DNA of 64,000 bases from CAWJLE01 sp963843645 (lineage in GTDB: Bacteria; Chloroflexota; Anaerolineae; DAOTYC01), in the NCBI GenBank assembly GCA_963843645.1, contig CAWJLE010000008.1, positions 62,001 to 126,000 of the forward strand, in the 5' to 3' direction. The notes beneath the pieces are model-generated. The model was given only the letters and a program-made list of their open reading frames with translations. It had not been told where the DNA came from and ran no database searches. The stretch's first letter is position 1; every line of letters begins with the position of its first letter. Of this stretch, positions 8,284 to 17,171 are shown piece after piece. A program made the translations under genes and the position numbers.

Positions 8284-8958
8284 TCAGGCCGCGGAATTCA
8301 CCTGCTGACGCAGCCGCGCAATGGCGCTGCCGACGTCGTCGCGCTGGAAGATCGCCGAGCCGACGATCAGGTGATCGGCCCCCGCTTCCACCGCCCGGCG
8401 AACCGTCTCCTCGTTGACGCCGCCGTCGATCCCGATCTCGAACTTCAGATCGGCGGCCTCGCGCCGCGCCCGCAGCAGGGCCAGCTTCGGCAGGGCTGAC
8501 GGATCGAACGACTGCCCGCCGAATCCGGGCGCGACCGACATGACGATCACCAGGTCCACCAGGGGCAGCCACTCGAACAACGGCTCGGCAGGCCGATCGG
8601 GATTCACGCCGACGCCGACCGCAACGCCCAGCTCGCGGATCCGCCGGATCGTCCGCCCCAGGTCGGGGCACGTGTCCTCCTGCACCACGATCATGTCGCT
8701 GCCCAGCTTCGCCAGAGGATCGAGCAGGTCGTCGGGGTTGCTGAGCTCCAGGTGCGGCGCGAGCGGCAGAGCCGTGCGCTTCTTCAGCGCCGGAATCAAG
8801 TCGAACCCGAAGGTGATGTTCGGCACGTAGTGGCCGTCCATCATGTCGATGTGGATGACGTCGGCGCCGCCGGCTTCCGCCTCGCACACCGCGCGTCCCA
8901 GCTCCGCAAAATCAGCGGACAGAATCGATGCTGCAATCTTGATTGGATGAGTACGCAT
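8284..8958 (-). CDS. rpe: Ribulose-phosphate 3-epimerase (or a close ketose-phosphate epimerase)
   Basis: 224 residues forming a (beta/alpha)8 barrel that interconverts ribulose 5-phosphate and xylulose 5-phosphate. Metal and catalytic motifs are clear: AASILSADF at the N terminus, VIHIDMMDGHYVPNITFG, APHLELSNP, SVAPGFGGQSF and the second aspartate in IGIDGGVN, with the phosphate-binding VGSAIF near the end. APHLEL replaces the family's more usual 'DVHLMI', so specificity may be shifted to another ketose phosphate, for instance a tetrulose or allulose phosphate. It lies between the SDR and the PdxA-like gene in the kinase/transporter cluster, which argues for a pathway role. Confidence 0.87.
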   Translation of the reverse strand: MRTHPIKIAASILSADFAELGRAVCEAEAGGADVIHIDMMDGHYVPNITFGFDLIPALKKRTALPLAPHLELSNPDDLLDPLAKLGSDMIVVQEDTCPDLGRTIRRIRELGVAVGVGVNPDRPAEPLFEWLPLVDLVIVMSVAPGFGGQSFDPSALPKLALLRARREAADLKFEIGIDGGVNEETVRRAVEAGADHLIVGSAIFQRDDVGSAIARLRQQVNSAA

Positions 8959-8979
8959 GAGCGATATGAGTTTCCCTTT

Positions 8980-9051
8980 GATTGACTTCCGAAGTTTTTC
9001 AGGACTTCCGACGTCCCCACGACTTCCGAAGTTTGAAAAACTTCGGAAGTC
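8980..9051. repeat. ACTTCCGAAGTT repeats (family C, copy 2)
   Basis: Three copies of GACTTCCGA(A/C)GT occur in tandem, and the last forms a perfect hairpin with its complement (GACTTCCGAAGTTTGAAAAA and onward, 9021-9051). It separates the PdxA-like gene from the epimerase on the minus strand. Related hairpins lie at 7396-7470, 49395-49476 and 53415-53447. Confidence 0.75.
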
Positions 9052-9075
9052 TAAGATGTGACGACTTACCCCAGA

Positions 9076-10079
9076 CTACCCCCGCCACGCTCCCCCGTAC
9101 TTCGCCGCCGCGAGGATCGCCTCGATCATCGATACCTCGTTGGCCTGGCCGGTGCCCGCCAGATCGAAGGCCGTGCCGTGATCGACGCTCGTGCGCAGAA
9201 ACGGCAGGCCCAGCGTCAGGCTGACGGTCCGATAGAAGTCGAACGTCTTGGTGGCGATGTGCCCCTGGTCGTGATACAGGGAGATGACCGCGTCGTACTG
9301 CCCCGCCAGCGCCAGGTGGAACACGGAGTCGGCCGGAATGGGCCCCTGAATGTCGATGCCCAGCCGCTGCAACTCCTGGACGGCCGGCGCGATCTCGTGC
9401 ATCTCTTCGTCGCCGAACAGGCCGTGCTCGCCGCCGTGCGGATTGAGGGCCGCCATGGCCAGGCGCGGCGCCGGGAAACCCAGCCGCTGCATCTGCTGCC
9501 AGGCGTCCTGTGTGAAGTCCACCAGGTTGGCTTTCGTCACCGCGCGGGCGATGTCCCGAAAGGCCAGGTGCCGTGTGGCAAAGAACACGCGCAGATCGCC
9601 GGTCACGAACAGGGTCAGAACCGACGGCGCGGCGGTCAGGCCCTTCAGGGTCGCGGTGTGGTCCAGGTACGGCACGCCCGCCGCCTTGAAGCTTTCCTTG
9701 TTGATCGGCGCGGTCGCCAGCGCCGTCCCTTCGCCGTGCAGGCAGAACTCGGTCGCCGCCTGGATCGCGGCGTACGCGGCGGTCCCGCCTTCTCGCGATA
9801 TGGCGCCCACGGGCGCGCGTCCGCCCGTAGAGCCGAGGTTCACCACCGATACGGCGGCGTCCGGCTCGGCGCCGAGCGGCTCGCCCGCTTCACGCAGGGT
9901 CAGCCACACGCCGGTCGCCTCCATGGCCCGCTCCAGCACGGCCAGATCGGCGAAGATGACCGGACGGCACGCCTGCCGCACGCGGTCGGTTCCACGGCTT
10001 TAACCACGACCTCAGGGCCAACGCCGGCGGGATCTCCCACCGTGATCGCAATCACGGGTTTGGTTGCCCGGTCATTCAT
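9076..10079 (-). CDS. PdxA-family 4-phosphate dehydrogenase, one frameshift
   Basis: The start at 10079 gives MNDRATKPVIAITVGDPAGVGPE, the PdxA signature. Near 9992-9995 the frame must shift by one base, after which the rest of the family sequence follows: CRPVIFADLAVLERA, TAPINKESFKAAG, HTATLKGL, LNPHGGEHGLFGDEE, SLYHDQGH. Together they make about 334 residues, the family length. PdxA oxidises 4-hydroxythreonine 4-phosphate; the PdxA2 branch oxidises D-threonate or D-erythronate 4-phosphate to dihydroxyacetone phosphate. With a sugar kinase, a sugar-sensing regulator and an importer next door, a PdxA2-type catabolic role is more likely than vitamin B6 synthesis. The shift may be an assembly error. 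Confidence 0.85.
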
Positions 10080-10100
10080 AGGGATCTCTTGTCTCACTTT

Positions 10101-11162
10101 CTACATCTCGTCGGGACCCGACGACGGTTCCGAAGAGCAGGTTGAGTTCGAGGAGCAAGACGCAGAAGCCGACGGAGGAGTAGCGCTGTCCAGTGCCAGG
10201 ACCTCGGTCGCCGCGACTTTGTCCGTGATCAGCACGTCCAGGTAGCCGCCGCGCAGCGCGCCCAAAATGGCCGGCGCCTTTTCCTTGCCGCCGGCCAGTC
10301 CGACCACGAAGGGGATCTCCCTCAGGTGCTCCAGGGTGATCCCGACCACGCGGTGATTGAGGTCTATCGGCAGCTCCACACCGTTCACGTCGAAGTGGTG
10401 GGCGCAGACGTCGCCGACGGCCGAGGTGGACCGGAGATACGGCAGGTCCTCCTCGCTCATGTAGCCGGCGCGGACCAGGCTGGAGAAGCCGGTTTCAACA
10501 GAGCCGATGCCGACCAGCGCCAGGTCGACTTGCCGGGCCATCGCCAGCACTTCGGCGACGTTCCGCTCGCGCATCAGCGCCTCGCGCAGCTGCGGCGTCT
10601 CCACCAGCAGCGGCGCGTGCAGGTCGTAGCAGCGACCCCGCACCAGCCGGGCGAACTCGTGCGACAGGTTAGCGCCGTCCACGTTCTGGTCGATGGCTCC
10701 GATGCTGCCGATGATCTGGACCACGGCGATGTGCGTGTCGTGGTCGAGCGGGCGAAACGCGCGGACCAGCTCGTACAACGCGGTGCCCCAGGCCACTCCG
10801 ACCCGCATGTCGTTCTTCAGCATGGCCCTCAAGTAGAAGGCAGCCGACATGCCCAGCCGCTGCAGCATCTCCCGATAGCCGAGCCCGTCGCAAACCAGCA
10901 CGCGGGCTTCGCGTAGAGCGAAGTGCTCGCACAGCTTGCTCTGAAGATCGGTCGAGCGATGAAACGGCGTATTGATGTAGACCTGGACGATGCCTCTCTG
11001 GCGCGCCTCATCCAGCAGGCGCGAGACCGTGGATCGGGATACTCCGATCCGTTGGGCCACCTCCTGCTGGGTGAGGCCTTGCTCGTAGATCCAAATAGCG
11101 ACCTCGGCCAGTAGTTCTTCTCTGCGAAACTCCAACCCAAGGACTGACGGCGTCATGCTCAC
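10101..11162 (-). CDS. SorC/DeoR-type sugar-binding transcriptional regulator
   Basis: The N-terminal helix-turn-helix (LTQQEVAQRIGVSRSTVSRLLDEARQRGIV, about residues 30-60) has the SorC form, followed by a sugar-phosphate-binding domain with VGVAWGTALYELV, VVQIIGSIGA, LALVGIGSVE and VVGLAGGKEKAPAILGALRGGYLDVLITD. 353 residues from 11162, or 351 from an inner ATG; AGGATGTGAG lies upstream. The C-terminal 25 residues are a serine-rich, low-complexity tail that is unusual for the family. It sits between kinase and PdxA gene, and probably senses the phosphorylated sugar made by that kinase. The palindrome at 16769-16791 is a candidate operator. Confidence 0.9.
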   Translation of the reverse strand: MSMTPSVLGLEFRREELLAEVAIWIYEQGLTQQEVAQRIGVSRSTVSRLLDEARQRGIVQVYINTPFHRSTDLQSKLCEHFALREARVLVCDGLGYREMLQRLGMSAAFYLRAMLKNDMRVGVAWGTALYELVRAFRPLDHDTHIAVVQIIGSIGAIDQNVDGANLSHEFARLVRGRCYDLHAPLLVETPQLREALMRERNVAEVLAMARQVDLALVGIGSVETGFSSLVRAGYMSEEDLPYLRSTSAVGDVCAHHFDVNGVELPIDLNHRVVGITLEHLREIPFVVGLAGGKEKAPAILGALRGGYLDVLITDKVAATEVLALDSATPPSASASCSSNSTCSSEPSSGPDEM

Positions 11163-11230
11163 ATCCTCACGAATGGATACCGCCCTTACGAAGGCTCGGC
11201 GGAATGGAACAACAGCCTACCACTCCGACC

Positions 11231-12781
11231 CTAAACCTGCCGGGCCACGTGTCGCACCATTCCATGGAGCAGATCCTTCATGGTTGGGTACGTCTTCATG
11301 TAGCTATCGAAGTAATACCGATATGCTTCGTGCGTTGCCTCGTCGGGCGTGATGCGGCCGGCCACCTGGACCATGGCCGCGGAGGCTTCGGGCACCGACT
11401 GATACAGTCCGCCCGCCACGGCGCCCAGAATGGCCGAGCCGAGCGTCGCCGCCTCGGGCACCCTCGTCAGCGTGATCGGCACGTTGCTGACGTCGGAGTG
11501 GATCTGCATCCACAGCCGGCTGTTCACGGCGCCGCCACACGCCACGATCTCTTTCACGTCGTAGCCGTTCTGCCGGAACATCTGCAGGATCTGCTCGGTT
11601 CCAAAGGCGACACCTTCCATGATGGCCCGCGCCACGTGAGCCGGCGTGTGCCGCAGCGAAAAGCCCCACATCACTCCGCGCGACTCCGCGTCGGTGAAGG
11701 GCGAGCGATTGCCCTGCCAGTGGTCCAGGACGATCAACCCCTCGGCGCCGGGCGGGATCTTGCCGGCCTGTTCGTTCAGCACCTCGTACGTGCTGACGCC
11801 GCGGGCCTGTGCTTCCTCGACGAATCGCCCGCCGAACTGGTCCTTGAACCATTTCATGATCGAGCCGCTGGACGCCTGCCCGCCTTCCACCGTGAACTGC
11901 CCCGGCATGACGGTGTCGGTGTAGGAGCCCCAGATTCCCTGCGCGTGGAGCTCAGTCGCCGACTGGCCGAGCATCAGGTGCGACGAGCCGGTGATGAAGG
12001 CCGTCTTCCCCGGCTCCACCACGTCCAGGCCGATCTGCGCCACCAGCGCATCAGCGCCGCCCTGAGCGACCGGGGTTCCGGGCCGCAAGCCGAGGTCGGC
12101 CGCCGCTTCCGGACTCAGTCCGCCCACGAGCACGCCCATGTCGAGCACTTCGGTCGGCAGCTTCGCCAGCAGATCGTCGAGGCCGATCAGGTCGAAGAAG
12201 TCGCCCTGCCAGCCGCCGGCCAGCCGGTCGTGATAGCAGCGCAGCGACGCGGTGCAGATGCTCGCCGTCCAGCGTCCCGTCAGGCGGTACGTCAGCCAAT
12301 CGACGAAGTCACAGATGCGCGCCGCCCGATGGTAGACGTCGGGCTCGTTTTCCTTCAGCCACAGCGCCTTGCACGGCAGCCACTCGGCCGAAACGGCCCC
12401 ATATCCGTTGTATTTGAGCGCCGAATGGCCGCAAGCGGCGACGCGCTGCGCCTGGGCCGCCGCCCGCAGGTCCATCCACATGATGGCCGGGCGCAGCGGG
12501 CGGTTCTCCTCGTCGAGCGCCAGCACGGTGCAGGACGTCGTGTCGGTCCCGATGCCCACGATCGAGTCGGCCTCGATGTGGCCGTCGGTCAGCGCCTGGT
12601 GCACGGCCACCCGCAGGGACTGCCACCACTCGTCGGGTGACTGCTCCGCCCAACCGGACCGCGGATGGCTCAGCCCGTACGGCTGAGTTCTGAAGATGAG
12701 GGGTTTCCCGTCCGGCGTGAACACGCCGACCCGGACACTCTCCGTCCCGAAGTCGATGCCCAGGACGCAGGTATCTGACAT
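11231..12781 (-). CDS. FGGY-family carbohydrate kinase
   Basis: 516 residues from the ATG at 12781 (GAAAGGATT upstream). The ATP-binding start VLGIDFGTESVRVGVF, the adenosine-motif region ACGGAVNSRLWMQIHSDV and PEAATLGSAILGAVAGG are typical FGGY features. GGADALVAQIGLDVVEPGK and TGSSHLMLG place it near ribulokinase-like and tetritol-kinase members rather than glycerol kinase. It should phosphorylate the sugar brought in by the upstream ABC importer, giving the substrate of the epimerase, PdxA or transketolase steps. The exact sugar (pentulose, tetritol, or a branched ketose such as apulose) is open. Confidence 0.9.
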   Translation of the reverse strand: MSDTCVLGIDFGTESVRVGVFTPDGKPLIFRTQPYGLSHPRSGWAEQSPDEWWQSLRVAVHQALTDGHIEADSIVGIGTDTTSCTVLALDEENRPLRPAIMWMDLRAAAQAQRVAACGHSALKYNGYGAVSAEWLPCKALWLKENEPDVYHRAARICDFVDWLTYRLTGRWTASICTASLRCYHDRLAGGWQGDFFDLIGLDDLLAKLPTEVLDMGVLVGGLSPEAAADLGLRPGTPVAQGGADALVAQIGLDVVEPGKTAFITGSSHLMLGQSATELHAQGIWGSYTDTVMPGQFTVEGGQASSGSIMKWFKDQFGGRFVEEAQARGVSTYEVLNEQAGKIPPGAEGLIVLDHWQGNRSPFTDAESRGVMWGFSLRHTPAHVARAIMEGVAFGTEQILQMFRQNGYDVKEIVACGGAVNSRLWMQIHSDVSNVPITLTRVPEAATLGSAILGAVAGGLYQSVPEASAAMVQVAGRITPDEATHEAYRYYFDSYMKTYPTMKDLLHGMVRHVARQV

Positions 12782-12809
12782 AGTCGGAATCCTTTCGAGG
12801 ATAGGATAG

Positions 12810-12900
12810 GACCCCTCTCCCGCCTCTCCCCTGAGAAGGGAGAGGAGCAAGTCGTTGCCGTTCACCTCTCCCTTCTCAGGGGAGAGGCGGGAGAGGGGTC
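12810..12900. repeat. Palindromic repeat family A, copy 3
   Basis: GACCCCTCTCCCGCCTCTCC and its inverse flank the loop CAAGTCGTTGCCGTTCA, identical to the loop of copy 5 at 59206-59320. It lies between permease and kinase inside one operon, so it may set the ratio of transporter to kinase message or act as a partial terminator. Confidence 0.88.
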
Positions 12901-12910
12901 CGCCGCCATC

Positions 12911-13918
12911 TTACATCAGACGGATTTCTTCCCGCGAGACGGCCATGATGACCGCCAGAATCAAGACGGTGCCACGGATGATGTTCTGGGCGTAGAAGGG
13001 CGCGCCGACCAGGTTCAAGCCGTTGTTCATGACGCCCATGAACAGCACGCCGACGAGCGTGCCCAGCATGTTCGCCTGCCCCGGCTTGATCGTGGTCATG
13101 CCCAGGAACACGACCGAGAGGCACTGCATCGTGTACGGATCACCGCCGGTCGGCTGCGCGGCTCCCAGGTAGGACGCCAGCATGATGCCGCCGATCGAGG
13201 CGCAGACCGCCGACAGGAAAAGGCCGATCATGCGATACTTGCTGATCTTGATGCCGGACAGGCGCGCCGCCGTGGGGTTGCCGCCCGTGGCGATGACGTA
13301 ACGGCCGCTGCGCGTATGGTTCAGGAAGAAATACAGCAGCGCCCAAACGATCAGGGACAGAATGACGGAGAAAGGAATCGGACCGACGAAGCCCTGGCCG
13401 ATGAAGGAGAAGCTCTCCGGGATACGCCCGTAGATCGAGTCGCCCTTCGCGTAAGCGTAGTTCACGCCCACCGCGACGGCGCCGGTGCCAATCGTACAGA
13501 TCAACGCCGGGATTCTGGCCCGCGTGACGAGCAGCCCGTTGAGCAGGCCGAACGCCGCGCCCAGCGCCACGGCAGCCAGGATGGAGATGAACGTCCCCTG
13601 CTCCTGCCGCACCATGAGGCCGGCCGCGACGATCATGCTCATGCTGGCGACCTGCCCCAGGGACAGGTCGAACTCACCGCTGGCGACGGCGATCGTGATG
13701 CCCGCCGAGATCACGGTCAGCACCGATACCTGGCGCATGACGTTGATGAGGTTCCGGCTGCTCAGAAAGTTGCTCGATCCGATCGCAAATGCGATTGCCA
13801 GGATGAGCAGCGCAAAGATGGTGCCGTACCGAGCGACGAACAGGGACAGGTCGAACGAACCCGCTTTTCTCAGCGGAACCGAAGCAGCTGCGTCTCCGTT
13901 TCCGGGTTTGCTAGTCAT
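12911..13918 (-). CDS. Sugar ABC transporter permease (RbsC/XylH type)
   Basis: 335 residues, nearly all hydrophobic, with about 8-10 membrane spans. Family landmarks are SVLTVISAGITIAVASGEFDLSLG (the conserved GxxDLSxG region), GLLNGLLVTRARIPALICTIGT and ATGGNPTAARLSGI (the EAA-type loop that contacts the ATPase). The ATG at 13918 has GGGGGAT about 9 nt upstream; a TTG at 13936 is an alternative. It follows the ATPase gene in the same orientation. As the only permease of this importer, it probably works as a homodimer, in contrast to the two-permease system at 43395-45463. Confidence 0.92.
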   Translation of the reverse strand: MTSKPGNGDAAASVPLRKAGSFDLSLFVARYGTIFALLILAIAFAIGSSNFLSSRNLINVMRQVSVLTVISAGITIAVASGEFDLSLGQVASMSMIVAAGLMVRQEQGTFISILAAVALGAAFGLLNGLLVTRARIPALICTIGTGAVAVGVNYAYAKGDSIYGRIPESFSFIGQGFVGPIPFSVILSLIVWALLYFFLNHTRSGRYVIATGGNPTAARLSGIKISKYRMIGLFLSAVCASIGGIMLASYLGAAQPTGGDPYTMQCLSVVFLGMTTIKPGQANMLGTLVGVLFMGVMNNGLNLVGAPFYAQNIIRGTVLILAVIMAVSREEIRLM

Positions 13919-13954
13919 GACTGGACATCCCCCCAAGCAAGTGATTCTGCACTC

Positions 13955-15469
13955 TTAACTGCCCACGGCCGTGTCGGCCATCATCCAATTGAGAAGCTGC
14001 TCGTGGTCTGCATCGGCGCGCGGCACCTGGCCGATGACGTGGCCGCCGCGCAGCGCAACGAGCGTGTCCGACAGGTACATCAGCTCTTCCATTTCCGAGG
14101 AAGCGACGACGACGCCCGCGCCGCGCGCGGCGAGGTCGCGAATGATGGTCCACATTTCAGCCTTGACACCGACGTCCACACCCTCGGTCGGCTCGTCGAA
14201 CAGGAAGATCTTGCCCCGAACGTCCTGGGCCGCCAGCAGCCATTTGCCGAACACTACCTTCTGCTTGTTGCCGCCGCTCAGGTTCTTGACCCTGAAATCG
14301 ATGTTGGGCGTGGCGATCTGAAGGGTCTTGACCACGCCCCGGGTTGCGTTGGCCTCTTCCAATTGCGATACGACGCCGGCGTGCGTGAACCGGAGCAGAG
14401 AAGGCAAAGAAATGTTGTCACGCACCGTCAGAGACTCGCACAACCCCTTTTCGGTTCTTTTTTCCGGCACCAGGCAGATGCCCAAATCGACAGCGTCTTC
14501 CGGCGCGTGGATCTTGACCGGCGTTCCTTTTAACAGGACCGTCCCCGAACGCAGGCGTCTGAAGCCGATGATCGTTTCCAGCAGCTCAGTTCGGCCCGCA
14601 CCCACCACTCCAGCCAGGCCCACGACCTCGCCCGAATGCACGGCCAGGTTGACCCCGTCGAACCGGTCACCCGAAAAGTCGCGGACTTCCAGAAGAACCT
14701 CGCCCTTGCTTTCCAGCGTCGTCTGGCTCTCGAAGACGACGTCGCGATTGACCATCAAGCGGACGATCTGATCCTGACTCATTTCGGAGATCGTCCGCGT
14801 CGCGACGTTCTTGCCATCGCGGAGAATGGTGATTCGATTAGAGATATTGAAGATTTCGTCCAGCCGATGAGACACGAAGATGATACCGATACCTTCGCCG
14901 GCCAACCGGCGTAAGGTGGCAAACAGCCGATCCGCTTCACCTTTGGACAGGGCGGCGGTCGGCTCGTCCAGGACCAGGACGGACGGCTGGCTGCGAAGCG
15001 CCTTCAGAATGTCCACGAGTTGACGCTCGCCGGCGCCCAGGAACAAAGCCTCGGTGCGCATGGGAAGCTCGATGCCGAAACGCTGGGTCAGCTCCAGCGA
15101 CTGGGTCATCATCGTGCGATTGTCGATGATCCCGTGCTGGCCTGGTTCCATGCCCAGAAAGATATTCTCGGGAACGGTAAGATGCGGGACTAACGTGCGT
15201 TCCTGATGAACGGCAGTAACGCCTTGCTCCATAGCTTCGAGAGTGCTGCGGGGGCGCAGCTCACGCCCCCGCAGACGCATAGTCCCACTATCTGGACGCT
15301 CCGCGCCTACCATGATCTTGACGAGAGTACTCTTGCCAGCGCCGTTGACGCCCACCAGGGCATGGATCTCTCCGGCCCGCAACTCGAAGTTGACGTCGTT
15401 CAGCGCCTGGACTCCCGGATAAGCTTTGGAAATGTGCAGCGCCTCGAAAAGTGGTTCTACGTTTGCCAT
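13955..15469 (-). CDS. Sugar ABC transporter, double ATP-binding protein (RbsA/MglA/XylG type)
   Basis: 504 residues with two fused nucleotide-binding domains. The first (1-240) has GVNGAGKST, the signature GAGERQLVDI and Walker B VLVLDEPTAAL. The second (255-504) has VGAGRTELLETI (a degenerate Walker A, as usual in this family), signature LSGGNKQKVV and FLFDEPTEGVDVG. It powers uptake by the permease at 12911-13918. The start ATG at 15469 lies three bases after the stop of the binding-protein gene, so expression is coupled to it. Specificity is set by the binding protein, and class members carry monosaccharides. Confidence 0.94.
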   Translation of the reverse strand: MANVEPLFEALHISKAYPGVQALNDVNFELRAGEIHALVGVNGAGKSTLVKIMVGAERPDSGTMRLRGRELRPRSTLEAMEQGVTAVHQERTLVPHLTVPENIFLGMEPGQHGIIDNRTMMTQSLELTQRFGIELPMRTEALFLGAGERQLVDILKALRSQPSVLVLDEPTAALSKGEADRLFATLRRLAGEGIGIIFVSHRLDEIFNISNRITILRDGKNVATRTISEMSQDQIVRLMVNRDVVFESQTTLESKGEVLLEVRDFSGDRFDGVNLAVHSGEVVGLAGVVGAGRTELLETIIGFRRLRSGTVLLKGTPVKIHAPEDAVDLGICLVPEKRTEKGLCESLTVRDNISLPSLLRFTHAGVVSQLEEANATRGVVKTLQIATPNIDFRVKNLSGGNKQKVVFGKWLLAAQDVRGKIFLFDEPTEGVDVGVKAEMWTIIRDLAARGAGVVVASSEMEELMYLSDTLVALRGGHVIGQVPRADADHEQLLNWMMADTAVGS

Positions 15470-15471
15470 CT

Positions 15472-16590
15472 TTAGGTTGTTTCTCCCAACGCCTGCTTCA
15501 TGAAGGTCTGGTACATGTCCTCGAACTTCCACGTCGGCTCATCCGCCGGCGGAATGTTGAAGCCCTTGACCAGGAGCGGGGTCGGCATGTTGATGACGGG
15601 CACCGGTACGATGTCCTTCACCGGCTTCTTCAGGCCGACGATCTGCTCGATGTAGTAGGCGATCATGTTGCCCCACAGCGGGAAGGACTGGCTGCTGGTG
15701 GCGACCTGCGGGTAGTCCGGGTCGTCACGCATCTTGTTCACCGCCGGGATGTGGCCATCGGCGCCGACGACGAAGCAGTCGTTGACCGTGCGGCCGCTCG
15801 CCTGGATCGCCTGGGCGGCTGCCATGGCCGGCTCGTCCCACGGGCACCAAACCGCGTTGATCTGGTCGCCGTACTGCGTCAGCATGTCGGACACTGCGTT
15901 CAGGGTCGTCTCGAAGAAACCTTCGTACTGGATCACGCGCTCGTCGAGAACCTTGATGCCTTCGTTCTCAGAGAGAATCACGGTCAGGACCTTACCGCGC
16001 TTGCGCGTGCCGTGGTGGAAGTTGGCGGTGATGCGGCAGATGTTGCCGTTGTTCAAGCCCAGGCCCATCAGGCGCTGCATCATGTACTCGCCGATCTGCG
16101 AGCCGATCAGGTAGTTGTTCGAGGCGATGTCACAAATGGAGGGCAGCATGTAGCCGGAGTCGACGGTGAAGAGCGGGATGCCCGCCTTCTTGACCGAGTC
16201 CAACGCGCCGGTGATAGCCGGCATCTCGGCAAAACCGAGGACGATGGCGTCCACCTTCTTGGCCACAGCGTCCTCAACCAGGCTCGCGGTCTTGGCCGGG
16301 CTGCCTTCGCCGTCCTGCAACGGGGCGTCCCACTGGTCCGCGTAGTTCTTGCGAGCGAGCCAGTCGTTCCAGCCCTGCACCACGCCCTGGTCGCTCTGAG
16401 CGGCCATCTGGGTCATGATGAAGCCGACCTTCAGGTTCATCTGGGTCTGCGGCCGGGCGTCCAGATTGCGGTAGAAGCCCTGCATGGAAGAAGCCTGGGC
16501 CGGATTCGCGGCCACCCAGTTGCCGAACGTGGCGGCCAATGCCGCACCGCCTGCCGTCTTCAAAAAGTTGCGACGCGAGAATTTGTCCAT
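15472..16590 (-). CDS. Sugar ABC transporter substrate-binding protein, Tat-exported
   Basis: 372 residues from the ATG at 16590 (AGGCAAAGGAC upstream). The N terminus MDKFSRRNFLKTAGGAALAA is a twin-arginine signal (SRRNFLK plus hydrophobic stretch and AQA cleavage area), so it is exported folded. The body is a periplasmic-binding-protein type 1 fold with LKVGFIMTQMAAQSDQGVVQGW, DAIVLGFAEMPAI and FVVGADGHIPAV. It is the first gene of the importer operon and takes its promoter at 16802-16830. Ribose/xylose/galactose-class binding proteins are closest by type, but ligand residues cannot be assigned by eye. Confidence 0.9.
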   Translation of the reverse strand: MDKFSRRNFLKTAGGAALAATFGNWVAANPAQASSMQGFYRNLDARPQTQMNLKVGFIMTQMAAQSDQGVVQGWNDWLARKNYADQWDAPLQDGEGSPAKTASLVEDAVAKKVDAIVLGFAEMPAITGALDSVKKAGIPLFTVDSGYMLPSICDIASNNYLIGSQIGEYMMQRLMGLGLNNGNICRITANFHHGTRKRGKVLTVILSENEGIKVLDERVIQYEGFFETTLNAVSDMLTQYGDQINAVWCPWDEPAMAAAQAIQASGRTVNDCFVVGADGHIPAVNKMRDDPDYPQVATSSQSFPLWGNMIAYYIEQIVGLKKPVKDIVPVPVINMPTPLLVKGFNIPPADEPTWKFEDMYQTFMKQALGETT

Positions 16591-16768
16591 GTCCTTTGCC
16601 TCCTCGTGGAGCTGATAGATTGTGGGTGAGAACGCCGCGTGGCATTCGGCACCCTTACCGAACCTCTTTTGGCCAAACAGCATTCACCGAAGACAGGTTT
16701 GCCTTCTCACCTCCTTATCCCCCGGTCCTGCGAGCTCGGAGACTGATCAGTGATGCATTTCTGTAAAC

Positions 16769-16791
16769 ATTTGTGCAGTGGATTCACAATT
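16769..16791. promoter_or_regulatory. Candidate operator of the minus-strand sugar operon
   Basis: ATTTGTG, 9 nt, CACAATT: a 7-bp inverted repeat (one mismatch, best seen as ATTGTG/CACAAT on the minus strand) lying just downstream of the -10 box at 16802-16807. The position is right for repression or for control by the SorC protein encoded in the same cluster. The link to that regulator is an inference. Confidence 0.5.
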
Positions 16792-16801
16792 TCCCAAAAT
16801 T

Positions 16802-16830
16802 ATTATATCAGTAATCGCAGTCCGTGTCAA
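16802..16830 (-). promoter_or_regulatory. Consensus sigma-70 promoter of the sugar importer operon
   Basis: On the minus strand TTGACA, 17 nt, TATAAT, both perfect. The leader to the binding-protein start is about 200 nt. Such a strong core promoter next to an operator-like palindrome fits a repressor-controlled catabolic operon. Confidence 0.8.
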
Positions 16831-16845
16831 GCTTCCGAGGGGCCT

Positions 16846-17092
16846 CAGGGCGATTGCATCAAAATTGTTGCACTCATCCCGGCGATTGGAAATCGCGGCT
16901 ATGGGCGGCAAAGCCTGCCTTCGCAGGCTAAAAACGAGGGCAAAGCGACTTGAAAACGCGATCCCTGGTAACGAAGTGGCCACGCCAACCAATTTGGTCG
17001 TGGTCGTTAGCCTGCGAAGGCAGGCTTTGCCGCCCATAGCCGCGATTTCCAATCGCCGGGACGAGCGCCGCGGTTAAAATGCATTCGCCCTG
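16846..17092. repeat. Palindromic repeat family B, copy 2
   Basis: Same unit as 5835-6080: arms carrying GCGGCTATGGGCGGCAAAGC and TCCCGGCGATTGGAAATCGC, a loop of about 80 nt nearly identical to copy 1, and ends CAGGGCGATTGCATC and GCATTCGCCCTG. It begins directly upstream of the -35 box of the minus-strand sugar operon and stops about 30 nt before the -10 region of the DUF72 gene, so it insulates two divergent promoters. Confidence 0.9.
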
Positions 17093-17171
17093 CCCCCATT
17101 GCGCGCATGCCCGGATGCGTGGTAGAATCAGCGACGGAGTGGAGGCGGGGCTGGAGCAAGGAGCGCTCGCG

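Noticed and set aside
16734..16830. Short direct sequences near the importer promoter as a possible riboswitch
   Set aside because: The only clear signals are the core promoter and the short palindrome; no aptamer-like structure is recognisable.
17079..17171. Longer N terminus for the DUF72 protein
   Set aside because: The extra 31 residues would be translated from within the end of a palindromic repeat and the promoter region; the ATG at 17172 has a good ribosome site and matches the family start.
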